Part shown: positions 24,973 through 36,574 of the stretch, piece by piece | Numbering within the stretch: the first letter of the stretch is position 1 | Layout: each line of letters starts with the position of its first letter | DNA from: Miscanthus floridulus | Lineage: Eukaryota > Streptophyta > Magnoliopsida > Poales > Poaceae | Direction: 5' to 3' | Assembly (NCBI RefSeq): GCF_019320115.1 | Contig: NC_089595.1 | Coordinates: 106,647,611-106,711,610, forward strand | DNA: 64,000 nucleotides | The notes under the pieces: model-generated | Databases searched by the model: none | Told to the model about the DNA's origin: nothing | The model's input: the letters and a program-made list of their open reading frames with translations, nothing else | Translations under genes and position numbers: made by a program

Positions 24973-25914
24973 ATGTGGGAAGAACTGCCTATGATGATTA
25001 ACCTATGACCATGTACTCATCAATTTACTTAGACCTTATGAGGTACTGGGACCCATTTGACGATGACTAATAGTTGTTTGGACTATTATATTATTTTATA
25101 ATATCTCTTATGCTCCAAGATCTTAGTTGATGATGATAAAAATTAATCTGAGGCAATGTTTATGTTGTCATGCTTGTTCTGATGAAAATGGTGGTAACCT
25201 CACCAAAGTGATACATGGGTGCTCACACCTTGTGCCATGCTGCAAACCAAACACAAGAAGCAGGACCAGCTCACTCCTAAAATTGGTGCAAGCGGGCAAC
25301 CAAACAAATTCACTGTCATCTAGTATCACTCCTAAAGTTGCAACCAAACACACCTAGGTGCATGGTTTCAGCCTGTCTCACTCCACCCAGGACCGGCCCT
25401 CCATCATGGATCCCCTACCCCAGAGCAACCAATCACGCCCTTCGTCTTCGGCTCCACTGTGAGATCCACGCTTCAGGCACCGCTTGGTTCCAGAGATTTC
25501 ATTTTGGGTCTCGCTTCATGTTCGTTTCAAAATTTGATTTAACACTACGCGAATTCTTTCAGTTTAGGACTTTGTCTCTATTTTCTTCAACCTTTTGTTT
25601 CCTTTTTTATGATCCATCCAAGTAAAATGGGTATGAGTTATTCATACCTCTTCTACATGTATTCAGTTTTATACAAATGAAATATTCTAACTCATCTTAT
25701 CTTACATGATGACATGGACGTGGAGAGGCTTGTGATGTTATCGGTCGAAAGGCTCATACAGGAGGCTCCAAGCCCACAAACTAGGAGCTTGCAATTTGCT
25801 AGTAGTATCTACCATCGTGACTTTTGCATGACTTATTATACACAATAAATTCCACTCTCTTCATATCAAATTATAAGATGTTTCGATTTTTTATATATAT
25901 TGTTCACTACGTGA
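24973..25914. other. Intergenic, no gene seen
   Basis: This is AT-rich DNA with no recognisable gene or clear repeat boundary. It ends at the GTT trinucleotide (25912–25914) that is one copy of the CACTA target duplication. Confidence 0.5.
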
Positions 25915-26160
25915 AAAACGGTTCGTAGCAACGGGACAATTTTTTTTAGGGGCGGCTGGTGATGGAGCCGCCCCTACAGTAGCGTGCTCGGGAGCCCAGA
26001 CACCAGCCGCCTCTACAAATGGAACAGCAGGGGCGACTGGTGATACGAGCCGCCCCTACAAATAGGTCTGATTTATAGGGGCGGCTCACTCATCAGCCGC
26101 TCCCGATGTTTCTATTTGTAGGGACAGCTCAATCACCAACCGCCCCTACAAAATAACTCT
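25915..26160. repeat. CACTA left terminal and subterminal repeats
   Basis: The 14-bp terminal repeat is followed by at least four copies of TAGGGGCGGCT or its complement AGCCGCCCCTA, arranged as small inverted pairs. These are the presumed transposase-binding sites. The matching cluster at the other end lies at about 32525–32712. Confidence 0.85.
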
Positions 26161-26694
26161 GACTATATATTATATGCACAGTCGAAAAATATCTTCTCTT
26201 CTCTTTCCCTCCCCTCTCTCTCTCTCCTCTACACTCTCTCCCCCTTCCGACGCGAGCAGCGGCTAGGGCGACGGCGGCTGGTGCGAGCGGGCCAGTGGAC
26301 GCCGCGGCCGCCCTCCTCTTCCTCCACGCCTCTCCCCCCTCGCGCCCCTCCCCCCTTGCGCCGCAGGGGCACGGCGACGGCGGCCCCGGCCAAGTCGTCG
26401 GTGCAGCGGGTGGTGGGTGGCCGCCCCTGGCTACGGCGGCCCCAACGGCTGCCGTCCCCGGGCACGGCGCCTACCGGTGGTCGCTGGCTCGGTTGCCCCC
26501 GATGCGACATCTCGTCTGCTCCATGAAACCCGAGGTGCCTGTCTCTTCCTCTGCCTCTCCCTCTGTCTTGATCTCTCTCTCCGAATGTGCCTGTCTCTTT
26601 GTCTGCTCCATGAAGCTCCTCAAGGAGGCGAAGAAGTTGCGGTTGGCCTCCTCCTCTTCTCCGTCGGCTCAAACTCAGATATCTGCTTGCGGCG

Positions 26695-26806
26695 ATGGAG
26701 TCATTCTCGGAGGCTCCCCCCAGGAACCCCAAGGCAGGCAAGAAGATCTTCAAGACCAAGTGCGCGCAGTGCCACACGGTCGAGAAGGGCGCCAGCCACA
26801 AGCAAG
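26695..26806 (+). pseudogene. Captured cytochrome c exon 1 inside the CACTA element
   Basis: The frame from the ATG reads [15 protein letters not shown] and contains the heme-attachment motif C-A-Q-C-H, then H-K-Q before a canonical GT donor. Plant cytochrome c exon 1 ends at the same place. Exons 2 and 3, which supply the axial Met ligand, are absent. The upstream ~450 bp is GC-rich with CT tracts and may be captured promoter/leader sequence. The host equivalent has M-A-S and G-E-K-I; here M-E-S and G-K-K-I indicate drift after capture. Confidence 0.88.
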
Positions 26807-26872
26807 GTGAGCGACCCCCCTCCGCCGTGGCCTTAGCGGATCAGATCTGCCCCCCCTCCGCCGCAGCCTTAG

Positions 26873-29363
26873 TGTAGGGTCGAGATGGTGGACTAGAGGG
26901 GGGGTGAATAGTCCTTTCTAAAATTAATCGCGTCGGCTAACCGAAACAAGTGCGGAATTAAAACTATCGGTCTAGCCAACACTACACCCCTCTATCTATG
27001 TTCTCTAGCACCTTCCAAAGATACTAATTAAGCAACAAAGGTGCCGGGCTAGCTAGAGCTCACCTAACCAATTCTAGGAGCAAGGTCACACAAACCTATG
27101 CCACTAGTACTTTAAGCAACAATGAAGCTCCTACACATGCTAGTAAGCAAAAGCACCAAGCCAACTAAGCTCACTAGCAATGCTCAATAACAAGGCAACC
27201 AATGCTAAATTAGAGAGCGCAAATACTTAGCTACACAAACTAAGCAAAGTGACTAACAAGGTTACACAAACCAAATTAGCCACGCAAGGGAGCTACTTTT
27301 ATACTACACAAGCAAAAAGGTAACTAGTGAGCTACACAAGCTAACTAATTATAAGAGCAACTACACAAGCACAAAGTATATAAAAGTAATCACAATCTTG
27401 TGTAAGGGGATTGCAAACCAACGGGGTGAACAAGGTTGACACGGTGATTTTCTCCCGAGGTTCACGTGCTTGCCAACACGCTACGTCCCCGTTGTGTCGA
27501 CCGCTCACTTAGAGGTTCGGTGGCTAATTGGCATCACCCGCCAAGCCCGCACATCGGGCACCGCAAGAACCTACCCCAAAAGTGAGGGTAGCTCAATGAC
27601 ACGCTCAACTAGAGTTGCTCTTCGTGGCTCCCACGGGGCGAGCACAATGCCCCTTACAAAGCTCTTCTCCGGAGCACCGCACAAGCTTCTTGCGGGCTTC
27701 GACGGAGACCACCACCAAGCCATCTAGGAGGTGGCAACCTCCAAGAGTAACAAGCACCATCGGCTTGCAACTCAATCACCTAGTGCCACTCGATGCAACC
27801 TCATGATGCAATCGCACTAGAATCGCTCTCTCACACAATCGAATGATCACTATCAAGTATATGTGAGATGGAGGGCTCCCAAGCACTACTACACAAGCCA
27901 CCAAGGCTCTAGTGTGCTTAGCTACCGGCCCAAGGCCGACCATGGCTTCTATTTATAACCCCACGAACAAATAGAGCCGTTACCCCTTCACTGGGCAAAA
28001 GTCGGGACGACCGGACGCTCCGGTCCGATCGACCGGACGCTCCGGTCCGATCGACCGGACGCTGGACCTTAGCGTCCGGTCGTGCGATGCACGCCACGTG
28101 TCCCCTTCTTCAAACATAGTTTGCCCGATCTCAACGATCATCTGACGACCGGACGCAGCAGCTTGAACTGACCAGACGCAGCAACCCCAGTGTCAGGTCG
28201 TTTCTAGTAAGGTACCAGACATGACCGGACGCGTCCGGTCGGTCGCGATCGGACGCACCACTAGCGTCCGGTCACTTCTAGCTTCTCTTCTCTGCCTGCG
28301 TCATCACACGTCACCCTGACCGAACGCATACGGCCAGCGTCCAGTCACTTCCAGCACCAGCGTCCGGTCGATGACCGACGACTGCCCGCTGACTGCCACT
28401 ACTAACCGGACGCTGGAACCCAGCGTCCGGTCACTGTGTGACTAGAGTCCGGTCCACTCTGTGGGACCCTATCTTTCTATATAGGACGCAGGTGGCACCG
28501 TCGGACTGTTCGCACTCTATGGGCGGACACTCCGCCGGTGGAGTTCCTAACCCTTCTCGCCACCGTTTCATCACCAAGTTGATCCACATCAACTCCAACT
28601 TCATCTCCTTTGTAAATGTGCCAACATCACCAAGTGTACACCATCATGTGTATGTGTGTTAGCATTTTCACAATCATTTTCCAAAGGATTAGCCACTAAA
28701 CTTGCCACGCCACTCAATCCTAGCGACGATGCAAAATTAGATCACTCGAGTGGCACTTAGATGACCGATATGCAAACAAGTTTGCCCCTCTTGATAGTAC
28801 GACCATCTATCCTAAACCCGGTCATAAACTTCTCTACACACCTATGACCGGTGAAATGAAATGCCCTAGGTTATACCTTTGCCTTGCGCATTCCATTCCA
28901 TCTCCTCCAATGTTGATGCAACACATGCACCAACATGATCAACAATGATATGATCCACTTCATATCGTCATGTGATCATATTGGTTCATCGATCTTGACA
29001 TCACTTGCTTTTCACTGTTGCCTTCGTCCATCGGCGCCAAGTCTTGCTCAAGCTTCACCGCCACGCGGTCCATCACTCCAAAGCCTCCGACTTGCCCTTT
29101 ACGCTTGCAACCGGTCCATCAAGCCAAGTTTTATCTTGATCTTCTCCACCTTGATCACATGACTCAATGTCATGTCTCATGTGCAATGAGCACCTTCATC
29201 ATCACATGTGTGAGCTTGCAACATCTCCAAGCCATTTTCACCTTCATGGCATATGTTGCTCACACACATGTACCTGTGGACTAATCACCTGTGTATCTCA
29301 CATAAACACAATTAGTCCACCTAGGTTGTCACTCAATTACCAAAACCACACAAGGACCTTTCA
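26873..29363 (-). mobile_element. Solo LTR of the Sirevirus-type family A, nested in the CACTA element
   Basis: The LTR begins TGTAGGGTCGAGATGG and ends GGACCTTTCA. It is flanked by the perfect 5-bp duplication CTTAG at 26868–26872 and 29364–29368. No internal domain remains, as expected from recombination between two LTRs of a former element. Its length is 2491 bp. The U3 array of CCGGACGCT / AGCGTCCGG motifs lies at about 27990–28440. It sits in what would be the intron after the captured cytochrome c exon. Confidence 0.95.
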
Positions 29364-29456
29364 CTTAGTGGATCAGATCTGAGCTCAGGACCGTGCATTG
29401 TATTACTCATATATTTCCAAGAAACTTATATACCTCTTCACTGTTTGGTTTTGCAG

Positions 29457-29956
29457 ATGTACTTTGATAAAATAGCTGAGCTTACTATGAGTAGATCTGA
29501 TACATCCCTTTTTAAAGAAGTTTTAGTGAGCTTGGCAAAAGATTCTGGTCTTCATCCTTTGGTTCCTTACTTTTCCTACTTCATTGCAGACGAGGTTTTA
29601 CAGTAGCTTCTTGCTTTTGGTGTTAATTTTTTGAGATGGCATTAAGTGATCTTCCTGTTTTATTTGCTCTAATGAGAGTAGTCCAGAGTCTTCTTCATGA
29701 TCCACATATTCATATTGAACCTTATGTAAGTGGTAAACCATAAAGTTTTGATAGTTCATGTGTGTGACTTATTTTTTAGTCATTTTGTATATTCTTCTCA
29801 TCATATTAGTCCTAAATTAGCAATGATTATCTTGATTTGTAGTTGCACCAGCTGATGCCATCAATGATCACTTGCATTGTTGCAAAAAGGCTAGGGCATA
29901 GGCTCTCAGATAACCACTGGGAACTTAGAGACTTCTCTGCCAATTTAGTTTCCTCG
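29457..29956 (+). pseudogene. Captured TAF6 (TFIID subunit 6) fragment inside the CACTA element
   Basis: Three exon-like blocks with introns retained lie at 29457–29594, about 29634–29725 and 29843–29956. They read Y-F-D-K-I-A-E-L-T then H-P-L-V-P-Y-F-S-Y-F-I-A-D-E. Next come D-L-P-V-L-F-A-L-M-R-V-V with H-I-H-I-E-P-Y, and then Q-L-M-P-S-M-I-T-C-I-V-A-K-R-L-G and N-H-W-E-L-R-D. This is the conserved HEAT-like middle region of plant TAF6. The histone fold and C terminus are missing. Retained introns show capture at the DNA level, not from mRNA. Confidence 0.88.
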
Positions 29957-30914
29957 GTATGTCAGGGGTGAGTGATATGTGAAGGGTGTCAGTAGGTCCT
30001 TTGTATAATTATCAAAATTCAATTCAATTACATTTATGATTTCAACTCCTTGATTCCCATATTATGATCTTAAAGAACAGTTCATATGAAATGTGCCCAT
30101 GAAAGTGCTTTATCTTAGTTATGCTAATATGCTATCTTTTCGACAGGTTTAAGATGAAGGTTAAGTCAATAATAGTTTGACCACTATTTCATACTCTTTC
30201 TTCCATATATATATATAAGATTTTACTATTTCATGGGAGGAAGGTGTTCCAGTACGTGGTCATGGGGCTCTACACTCCGCTGGTGAGACTCGAGAGCTCC
30301 TGCTTGGCTCCTTCGATGCCATTCTGAGTTGAGTGAGCGACTGAGCGCCTTGTGTTTTGCTTGTCTGGGACCTTTTTGGATCCCCATCTAGCTGCTGGGT
30401 GATGGGCCCAGCAGTGGTTGCTGAGCTAGGGAAGGCGCCGAATTAAGTGTGGCCTGATAATCATGAAATGTGTTGCTTGGCAGTCTCGCGTATTTGTTTG
30501 GTAGGATTTCTGTACGTTTTGTTTGCTTGTTTAAGGGTGGTACATCTTAAATTGTTTGGCTGGCCTGGGCAATTCTTGTTGTGCCATCATGTGGCGTGCC
30601 TAACCCTGGAAGCAATGTCTGTTTCGTTCAGTTCAACAGCTTTGCTTCAGCCTCAATGGTTGGTTGAATTCTGTCTTGTGTCACAAGGTTAAGGACAACA
30701 GTGCATGCTTATCTGTTGTTTATCTAACACCATTGGGGAAATGTAGTTTCAGAACAAGTGGGAGCTACATGTTCGTCAGGCTCTGTGTGCCTTGTCATTT
30801 CTGTCCACATCAGCACTACTGTCTTTGGGTTGTATGCCAGAACACGTGTTTGGTTGGATTTTGTGGCTCCGTTTGCTGGAGAGTGACATGTCATAGTAGT
30901 ACTTATTATACTAA

Positions 30915-31188
30915 GGCCATGTTTAGTTACCCCCAATTCCAAACTTTGACACTATGCAAAAAGAAGATTCTCCATCACATCAAACTTATGGTACATGCAT
31001 GGAGTATTAAATGTTGACGAAATCAAAAACTAATTGCACAGTTTGGTTGTACTTTGCGAGACGAACGTTTTGAACCTAATTAGTCAATGATTGGACAATT
31101 ATTATCAAATAAAAACAAAACGGCACTGTAGCTACAGTGCCGCTGCAGTGATTCAGGCGGCGCAGAATCTGCCGAACTAAACGCGGCC
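30915..31188 (+). mobile_element. Tourist-like MITE nested in the CACTA element
   Basis: The terminal inverted repeat GGCCATGTTTAGTT is mirrored by AACTAAACGCGGCC, with the 3-bp target duplication TAA on both sides (30912–30914 and 31189–31191). The interior 'acatgcatggagtattaaat' block is shared with the elements at 33197 and 33585. Confidence 0.88.
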
Positions 31189-31647
31189 TAACATCGTCAG
31201 TTTCGGAAAGGCCTGTAACCTTCTGATACCATGTCATTACTCTGGGTGCTACCTTGTTGTGATGATGCCAACTACTGAAATACTATTCCGTGAAATACGG
31301 CACTGAGGAAGGGATGTTTTTCTGCAGACTATGTGAAGTTCAGGTATGTTTCTTGTAGTTATTGGCATTGAGGTATGTTTTTCTGCTCACAATTAATAGT
31401 CCGCTATTGTTTTGTAGGTGTTGAAGTATAGTAAGCATTGCAGAGTTTGTGACAAATGTGTTGATGGTTTTGATCATCACTGCAGGGTAACATACTCCTT
31501 AGCAATTGTCTTATTTCCATCAGTGAGTACATAATAACTCCCCTGTTTTCCTCAATCTCAACAGTGGCTCAACAATTGTATTGGAAGACGAAACTATAGG
31601 AGGTTTTTTATTCTAATGTCAAGTGCCCTTATCTTGGTAAGCTCACA

Positions 31648-31732
31648 CTCTCCTAGTCCTATCCATCTCTGATAGATTGTACTAATACGCTCTCCTAGTC
31701 CTATCCATCTCTGATAGATTGTACTGATAAAG
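31648..31732. repeat. 42-bp tandem duplication in the captured palmitoyltransferase intron
   Basis: The block 'tctcctagtcctatccatct' plus 'ctgatagattgtact' occurs twice, starting at 31649 and 31691. Confidence 0.9.
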
Positions 31733-32712
31733 ATGCTACAAAATACTTCTACCATTGTGTCATTATGTAGAGCATGTTCCCAATATCGGCTAGATTCTAG
31801 AATCAGTAATCTATATGCATTGGTCACCATTATTGTGGGGAGCATTTTATTCCTGGTCCTTTTCATCCTAGTTGACCATTGACAGGTCTGCATGGTTTGT
31901 GCAATTTGGGCCAGCTTATCCTACAATCAGCAATTGGAGTATCGGTGCTAGTGCTATGCTTTGTTGAGCGAAAGGAATTCTCTATGCAAATTGTTTCAAA
32001 GCTTGGAAGCAGCTTCTCTGTAGTGCCTTTTGTTATTGTGGTGGTATGTACTGTCATCCTACTTCTTTCATATCTACTGAATGGTTCAAAGATTATTGAA
32101 TTGGTCATCATGTAAGCTATAGGTTTGCTGTACAAGTATATAAACCCCGACAAAATCTTTATACTACTGGACAACTCGAACTCCTGTCTTTCTTCATGAT
32201 CGAGCTGAGTCTTGTCGAATACGAGATGCTCCAGTTCTGCCCGTCTATGCTAGCAGCTGCTGCCATCTACACAGCTCAATGCACCATGCTTGCTTGGTCT
32301 TTTTGTGATATAGATATATGTTTTGTTGTCATAATATGAGTCTATTTGTTATTATTGTGATTCTTGTACTATAGAAGATGTTTAGAAATTTTTGGCTAAA
32401 CAATCTTGTTTTGGCCACAATATTACAGTCAAGTTTGACAGTATACTTGATCATGTATTTTACTCGTCACAGGATGATTTGGGGGAGCACGTGTTGGTAA
32501 TTTGATTTTTTTTGACGAAAAAATACACTGTAGGGGTGGTTGGTACTGTAGCCGCCCCTACAAATCGATCCCTACAAATCGATTTGTAAGGGCGGTCTGG
32601 GAACCGCCCCTACAAATACATGATTTGTAGAGACGGTTGGGTAGAGGCGGCTGACCAAACCGCCCCTACAAATGGTCTTCAACCGCCCCTAAAAACATTT
32701 TTTGACGTAGTG

Positions 32713-33196
32713 GTTTTTACTATATATATAAATATAGTGTATATTTAGATGCATAAAACTATATATATCTAGAAAAAGTCAAAATGTATTATAATTTAGA
32801 ACGGATAGAGTATGATATTAGATAGAATCGAAGTCATGATTTCTATATAGTTATTATAGTTATAGTCATGCACGCAAACAAACAGATCCATAATTACTTG
32901 GCCATACCAAAAGTTACAACCCTACAATGAGCATGATAAGTGAGAGAATTTCCATGACATACTCCTCCTGCTCAAAGGATAGAACCGCAACGCAACATTC
33001 TTTTTGTCCACCGCAACAAGGTGATCTTCTGGTTGAACGTTTTCAAATCTAGCACAATACCCTTTCGCCCTGAACTAACCACATGATTGTGGCTCTCCTT
33101 TGCCTGGGCGGCAGGTCACGCCTGGATGCTGACTGGCACGTTTGGTTGCGGACTGGGCGTATGCATACACCTGACACAAGGCAATAGCACAACCGG
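32713..33196. other. Intergenic AT-rich DNA
   Basis: This is the flank just outside the CACTA element. No gene or defined repeat is seen. Confidence 0.5.
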
Positions 33197-33427
33197 GGCC
33201 TTGTTTAGATTGCAAGTTTTTTTACTCTCTTTTCATCACATTAAATCTTTGAACACATGCATGGAGTATTAAATATAGATAAAAAAATAACTAATTACAC
33301 AGTTTGATTGTAAATTACGAGACGAATTTTTTGAGCCTAGTTAGACTATAATTAAACAATAATTGTCAAATACAAACAAAAATACTATAATGTCAAATAC
33401 CAATTCCTAACCCTAATAACCAGGCCC
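33197..33427 (+). mobile_element. Tourist-like MITE, decayed right end
   Basis: The left end GGCCTTGTTTAGATTG and the interior 'catgcatggagtattaaat' match the two better-preserved copies. The right end near 33427 is only a partial match and no target duplication could be read. Confidence 0.7.
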
Positions 33428-33564
33428 GGCAAGCAAATACGATAGCCTAGATGTTGTCAAGGTTGTCTGAGCATATAATGATGTATGATGTACTGTCATA
33501 CTATGTGATTCTGTACTATTATTTAATCACTACTGTTCTATTTTTTAATGCCCGCAAAGGAGTA

Positions 33565-33977
33565 CTCCCTCTGTTCCGCTATAAGGCCTCGTTTAGATTG
33601 TAAATTTTTGTAATCTGGACACTGTAGCACGTTTCGTTTGTATTTGACAAACTTTGTCCGATCATGGACTAACTAGGCTCAAAAGATTCGTCTCGTGATT
33701 TACAACCAAACTGTACAATTAGTTATTTTTTTTACCTACATTTAATGTTTCATGCATATGTCCAAAAATTGATATGACGAAGAGAGAGTGAAAAAATTTG
33801 GAACTTTGATGGGATCTAAACAAGACCTAAGTATTGTTGTGGCAGTGCATTTGAATGTCTGCATTCACAGCATGTCCCATGTACGTGGACACACCAAATG
33901 TCAAATGTCCAGGTTCACGAAATCTTTGTTGTACTTGCTACGAAGCTAAAACGACACAATTAAATAGACAGAGGGAG
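33565..33977. mobile_element. Stowaway-like MITE interrupted by another MITE
   Basis: The ends CTCCCTCTGT at 33565 and ACAGAGGGAG ending at 33977 are perfect inverted repeats flanked by TA on both sides, the Stowaway (Tc1/mariner) signature. The interior contains the Tourist element at 33585–33827, so the host MITE was originally about 170 bp. Confidence 0.85.
33585..33827 (-). mobile_element. Tourist-like MITE nested in a Stowaway-like MITE
   Basis: The ends GGCCTCGTTTAGAT and ATCTAAACAAGACC are inverted repeats with TAA on both sides (33582–33584 and 33828–33830). It lies in inverse orientation to the copies at 30915 and 33197, with which it shares its interior. Confidence 0.9.
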
Positions 33978-34988
33978 TACAGGTTACTGCTAAAAGAAAT
34001 TCACAGCCACGTTACTATTCACCAAGGCATGGAGATGATATTTCGCTGTTCATCGGTATGAAAGCTTATTTTGGGATCTGGAGTATGATTTTTATATATT
34101 CTTTATTTAAAATTCTTTGTCCTCCTATTATTTAATCAATACCAAAAAGCATAATTTAATATCATATTAGTTTTCTACGCCTTAGGTACCAACCAACATT
34201 TTTTTTACTTACCTGGCTGGACATAGGCAATACTTATTTGCTAGGACAGATACCTAGGCGTCCAACCAAACACGCCCTACCTCCTGCTAAAACCTACATG
34301 TTGGAGGCAACAACCTTCGCAAGCCTTGTCCAACAAGCATTGCCAAACACTTTTAAACATGTCATTTCACAGGGAACTGCAAGCTGCGTGCCCCAAAGGC
34401 GTCCAAGAAACCTTTTGCTCGAGACACAGGAAGTGGAGCGAAGCCTAGAAGACTCGAGTGAAAGGTGCTAGCTGCGAGATTATAGGCGAAGGTCATGGGA
34501 GATAGAACTCGCGCGAAGCATCGGAGGGCCCACTTTTTTAGGGATAGGAGGGCCCACTTAGCGAGAGGTTGTGCGGAGGGGGTTCACTTCTAGGCGATCA
34601 AACCTGACTTGGACTTGGTTGTAGCAAAATGGACCATGATGCCCCTAGTAACATAGGAATATTCTAGGTACCCAAGGTTAGTAAGGGGTATTATGGTCTG
34701 CCTGTTATATAAAAAAAGGTATAAATAGTGCCCCCGACGAATAAAGAGAATGAATCTATGATTATTTATCCTTGCAATGAGCACTTACCTTGCTCGCCTA
34801 TTTACCCTATATCGAGGAGATGGGTTATTTATCCTTGTACCATGGCACTTGCCCTGCCCTTGTTGGTCTATCCCACGTACTTACTCCAAGTAATCCACTC
34901 CTAAGAAGAATGTGAAACAAAAGAGTTTGCATACACGCACAACTCCAAGCATATTTCTAAACTCCTGATATCGACTTTGAAAAATTTC
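33978..34988. other. Intergenic, no gene seen
   Basis: Mixed low-copy-looking DNA. A short imperfect repeat around 'ttatttatccttg' occurs at about 34763 and 34828. No coding region is supported. Confidence 0.5.
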
Positions 34989-35678
34989 ACTGGTACAGAA
35001 CAAAGCTTTACTCCTGGTGGGGAACCCTCTCTAGTCCCGGTTCTCCACCCGGGAGCAAGCATCTGGAACTAAAGGGGGTCCTTTAGTCCCGGGTCAGGAA
35101 CCGGGACTAAAGGAGGACATTTAGTCCCGGTGGGTAACACCAACCGGGACTAAAGGTCCTTCCAGCTTTAAAAAAATAATGCCATGCCTCCCACCACTGC
35201 GTCCCGTGAGATTCGAACCCAAGACCTCATGCATTGCCTCACACGTAGCTTACCACCCCACCTACACAACACATCTGACAAAGGATGGGATGCTTCCCTT
35301 TTGAACTAACCCATCGGAGGACCTTTAGTCCCGATTGATGTTACCAACCGGGACTAAAGGGTCCTTTAGTCCGGGTTGGTGTTACCAACCGGGACTAAAG
35401 GGTCTACCTTACCAACCGGGACTAAAGGTTGGGGACTTTTAGTCCCGGTTGGTGGCTCCAACCGGGAGTAAAGGTCCACCTTTAGTCCCGGTTGGTGTCT
35501 CCAACTGGGACTAAAGGTCCCCTGCCACTGTGTCGAGCGCAGTAGCCGTTGGGCAGGGACCTTTAGTCCCGGTTGGAGACACCAACCAGGACTAAAGGTC
35601 TCTCTAGTTCCGGGCGCAAAAAATACCGGGACTAGAGTCCATTTTAACCTCGGATGAAAGGTATGTTCTCTACTAGTG
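34989..35678. mobile_element. Small non-autonomous CACTA element (690 bp)
   Basis: The left end CACTGGTACAGAACA and right end TGTTCTCTACTAGTG are inverted repeats, flanked by TTT on both sides (34986–34988 and 35679–35681). Between them are about a dozen copies of TTTAGTCCCGGTTGG or its complement, giving a nearly complete snap-back structure. A short unrelated middle (about 35170–35320) has no coding capacity. This family is abundant in grasses. Confidence 0.88.
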
Positions 35679-35681
35679 TTT

Positions 35682-36574
35682 TAAGCTTATAGTTTATAAT
35701 ATTAGTTCATCTTTTGGAGTTTGAACATCCTCTTCAAGACTAATGATTCTTTTCTCTTGCTTAATTTCTCTTTTAATACACCTATCTGATAATAAACCAT
35801 GATTACTGAAGCATTCATCTGGGAGCCTTACGAGTGACGTACATATGATCTTGTCTATTGTGTCTCCTCTACTCGTATGATTCTACCTGTTACAATTCAT
35901 AAGTAACAAGATCATGAAAAGGCCTCAAATCTAAGAAAAATAAGAAAACTTTGGCATGGACACCTACCGCTTTTTAGAAATTGTCAATAGTAGAGAGAAT
36001 AAAAAACGACATAAAATACAATCATCTCCATAATTTTCTAGAGTACCAACTCCCAAGCACACATGTTGCACCGACTAATGATGAGATCTGAATATAAGAG
36101 GTGGTGGTATACAACTCGCACCTTCCACTGGGTCCTGCTCAGATTTGATTTTGGTGTGCCTCGCTCGACGAGAGATCCCAATATGTTTGTGCTGAGACAG
36201 AGATTAGAGAATAGACGAGTGAGCGATCCATCTGATCTGAGATCTGTCAGTCAAATCTTTACTCTCAGTGCACACAGCTGCCGGATGACCAGGATCGATG
36301 AGGATGGTCTTTGACTCTTTGTCACAAAGGGAAGCAGAGCTGCAGAGGAACGACAGGGAGTAGCTTTCAACATCCTCGGGCCTCGGTGGCCGCAGACGTT
36401 TCTTTTTAACAAAAGTTATGCTAAGTGTTAACCAAGTCGCGTTACACTACATTCTTCTCGATCTAGTAACCGGCGCACTAGCAGCTAGCGTCCAGCTAAA
36501 TTGGAGTATAGGATAGACCAAAAAATAAACATTTCGATAATGGCGTGAAAAGGCAGAGAAAATATCTACAAAGT
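35682..36574. other. Intergenic, no gene seen
   Basis: An open frame of 83 codons at 36063–36314 shows no recognisable family or splice context. No repeat boundary is visible. Confidence 0.45.

Larger units (their letters stand above)
30239..32290 (+). pseudogene. Captured DHHC protein S-acyltransferase fragment inside the CACTA element
   Basis: Exon-like blocks lie at about 30239–30282 (K-V-F-Q-Y-V-V-M-G-L-Y-T-P-L), 31309–31342 (F-C-R-L-C-E-V-Q), 31418–31486, 31565–31636 and about 31889–32042. The third and fourth contain the cysteine-rich DHHC domain: [16 protein letters not shown] then W-L-N-N-C-I-G-R. A later block holds the S-K-L-G-S-S-F-S-V-V-P-F segment of plant palmitoyltransferases. 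The catalytic Cys is retained but the N terminus and much of the membrane domain are missing. Introns are kept. Confidence 0.85.
25915..32712 (+). mobile_element. Non-autonomous CACTA transposon carrying fragments of three host genes
   Basis: The left end CACTACGTGAAAAA at 25915 is mirrored by the right end TTTTTTGACGTAGTG ending at 32712. The 3-bp sequence GTT flanks it on both sides (25912–25914 and 32713–32715), the duplication length of the CACTA superfamily. About 250 bp inside each end are inverted copies of a GCCGCCCCTA motif. No transposase is seen. The cargo in order is a cytochrome c first exon, a TAF6 fragment and a DHHC palmitoyltransferase fragment, all on the plus strand. A solo LTR (26873–29363) and a Tourist MITE (30915–31188) inserted later. 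Without them the element would be about 4.0 kb. Confidence 0.9.

Noticed and set aside
26295..26810. Long overlapping frames in both directions (171–190 codons)
   Set aside because: They are GC-rich shadow frames with no family resemblance. The cytochrome c frame at 26695 is the only one with recognised motifs.
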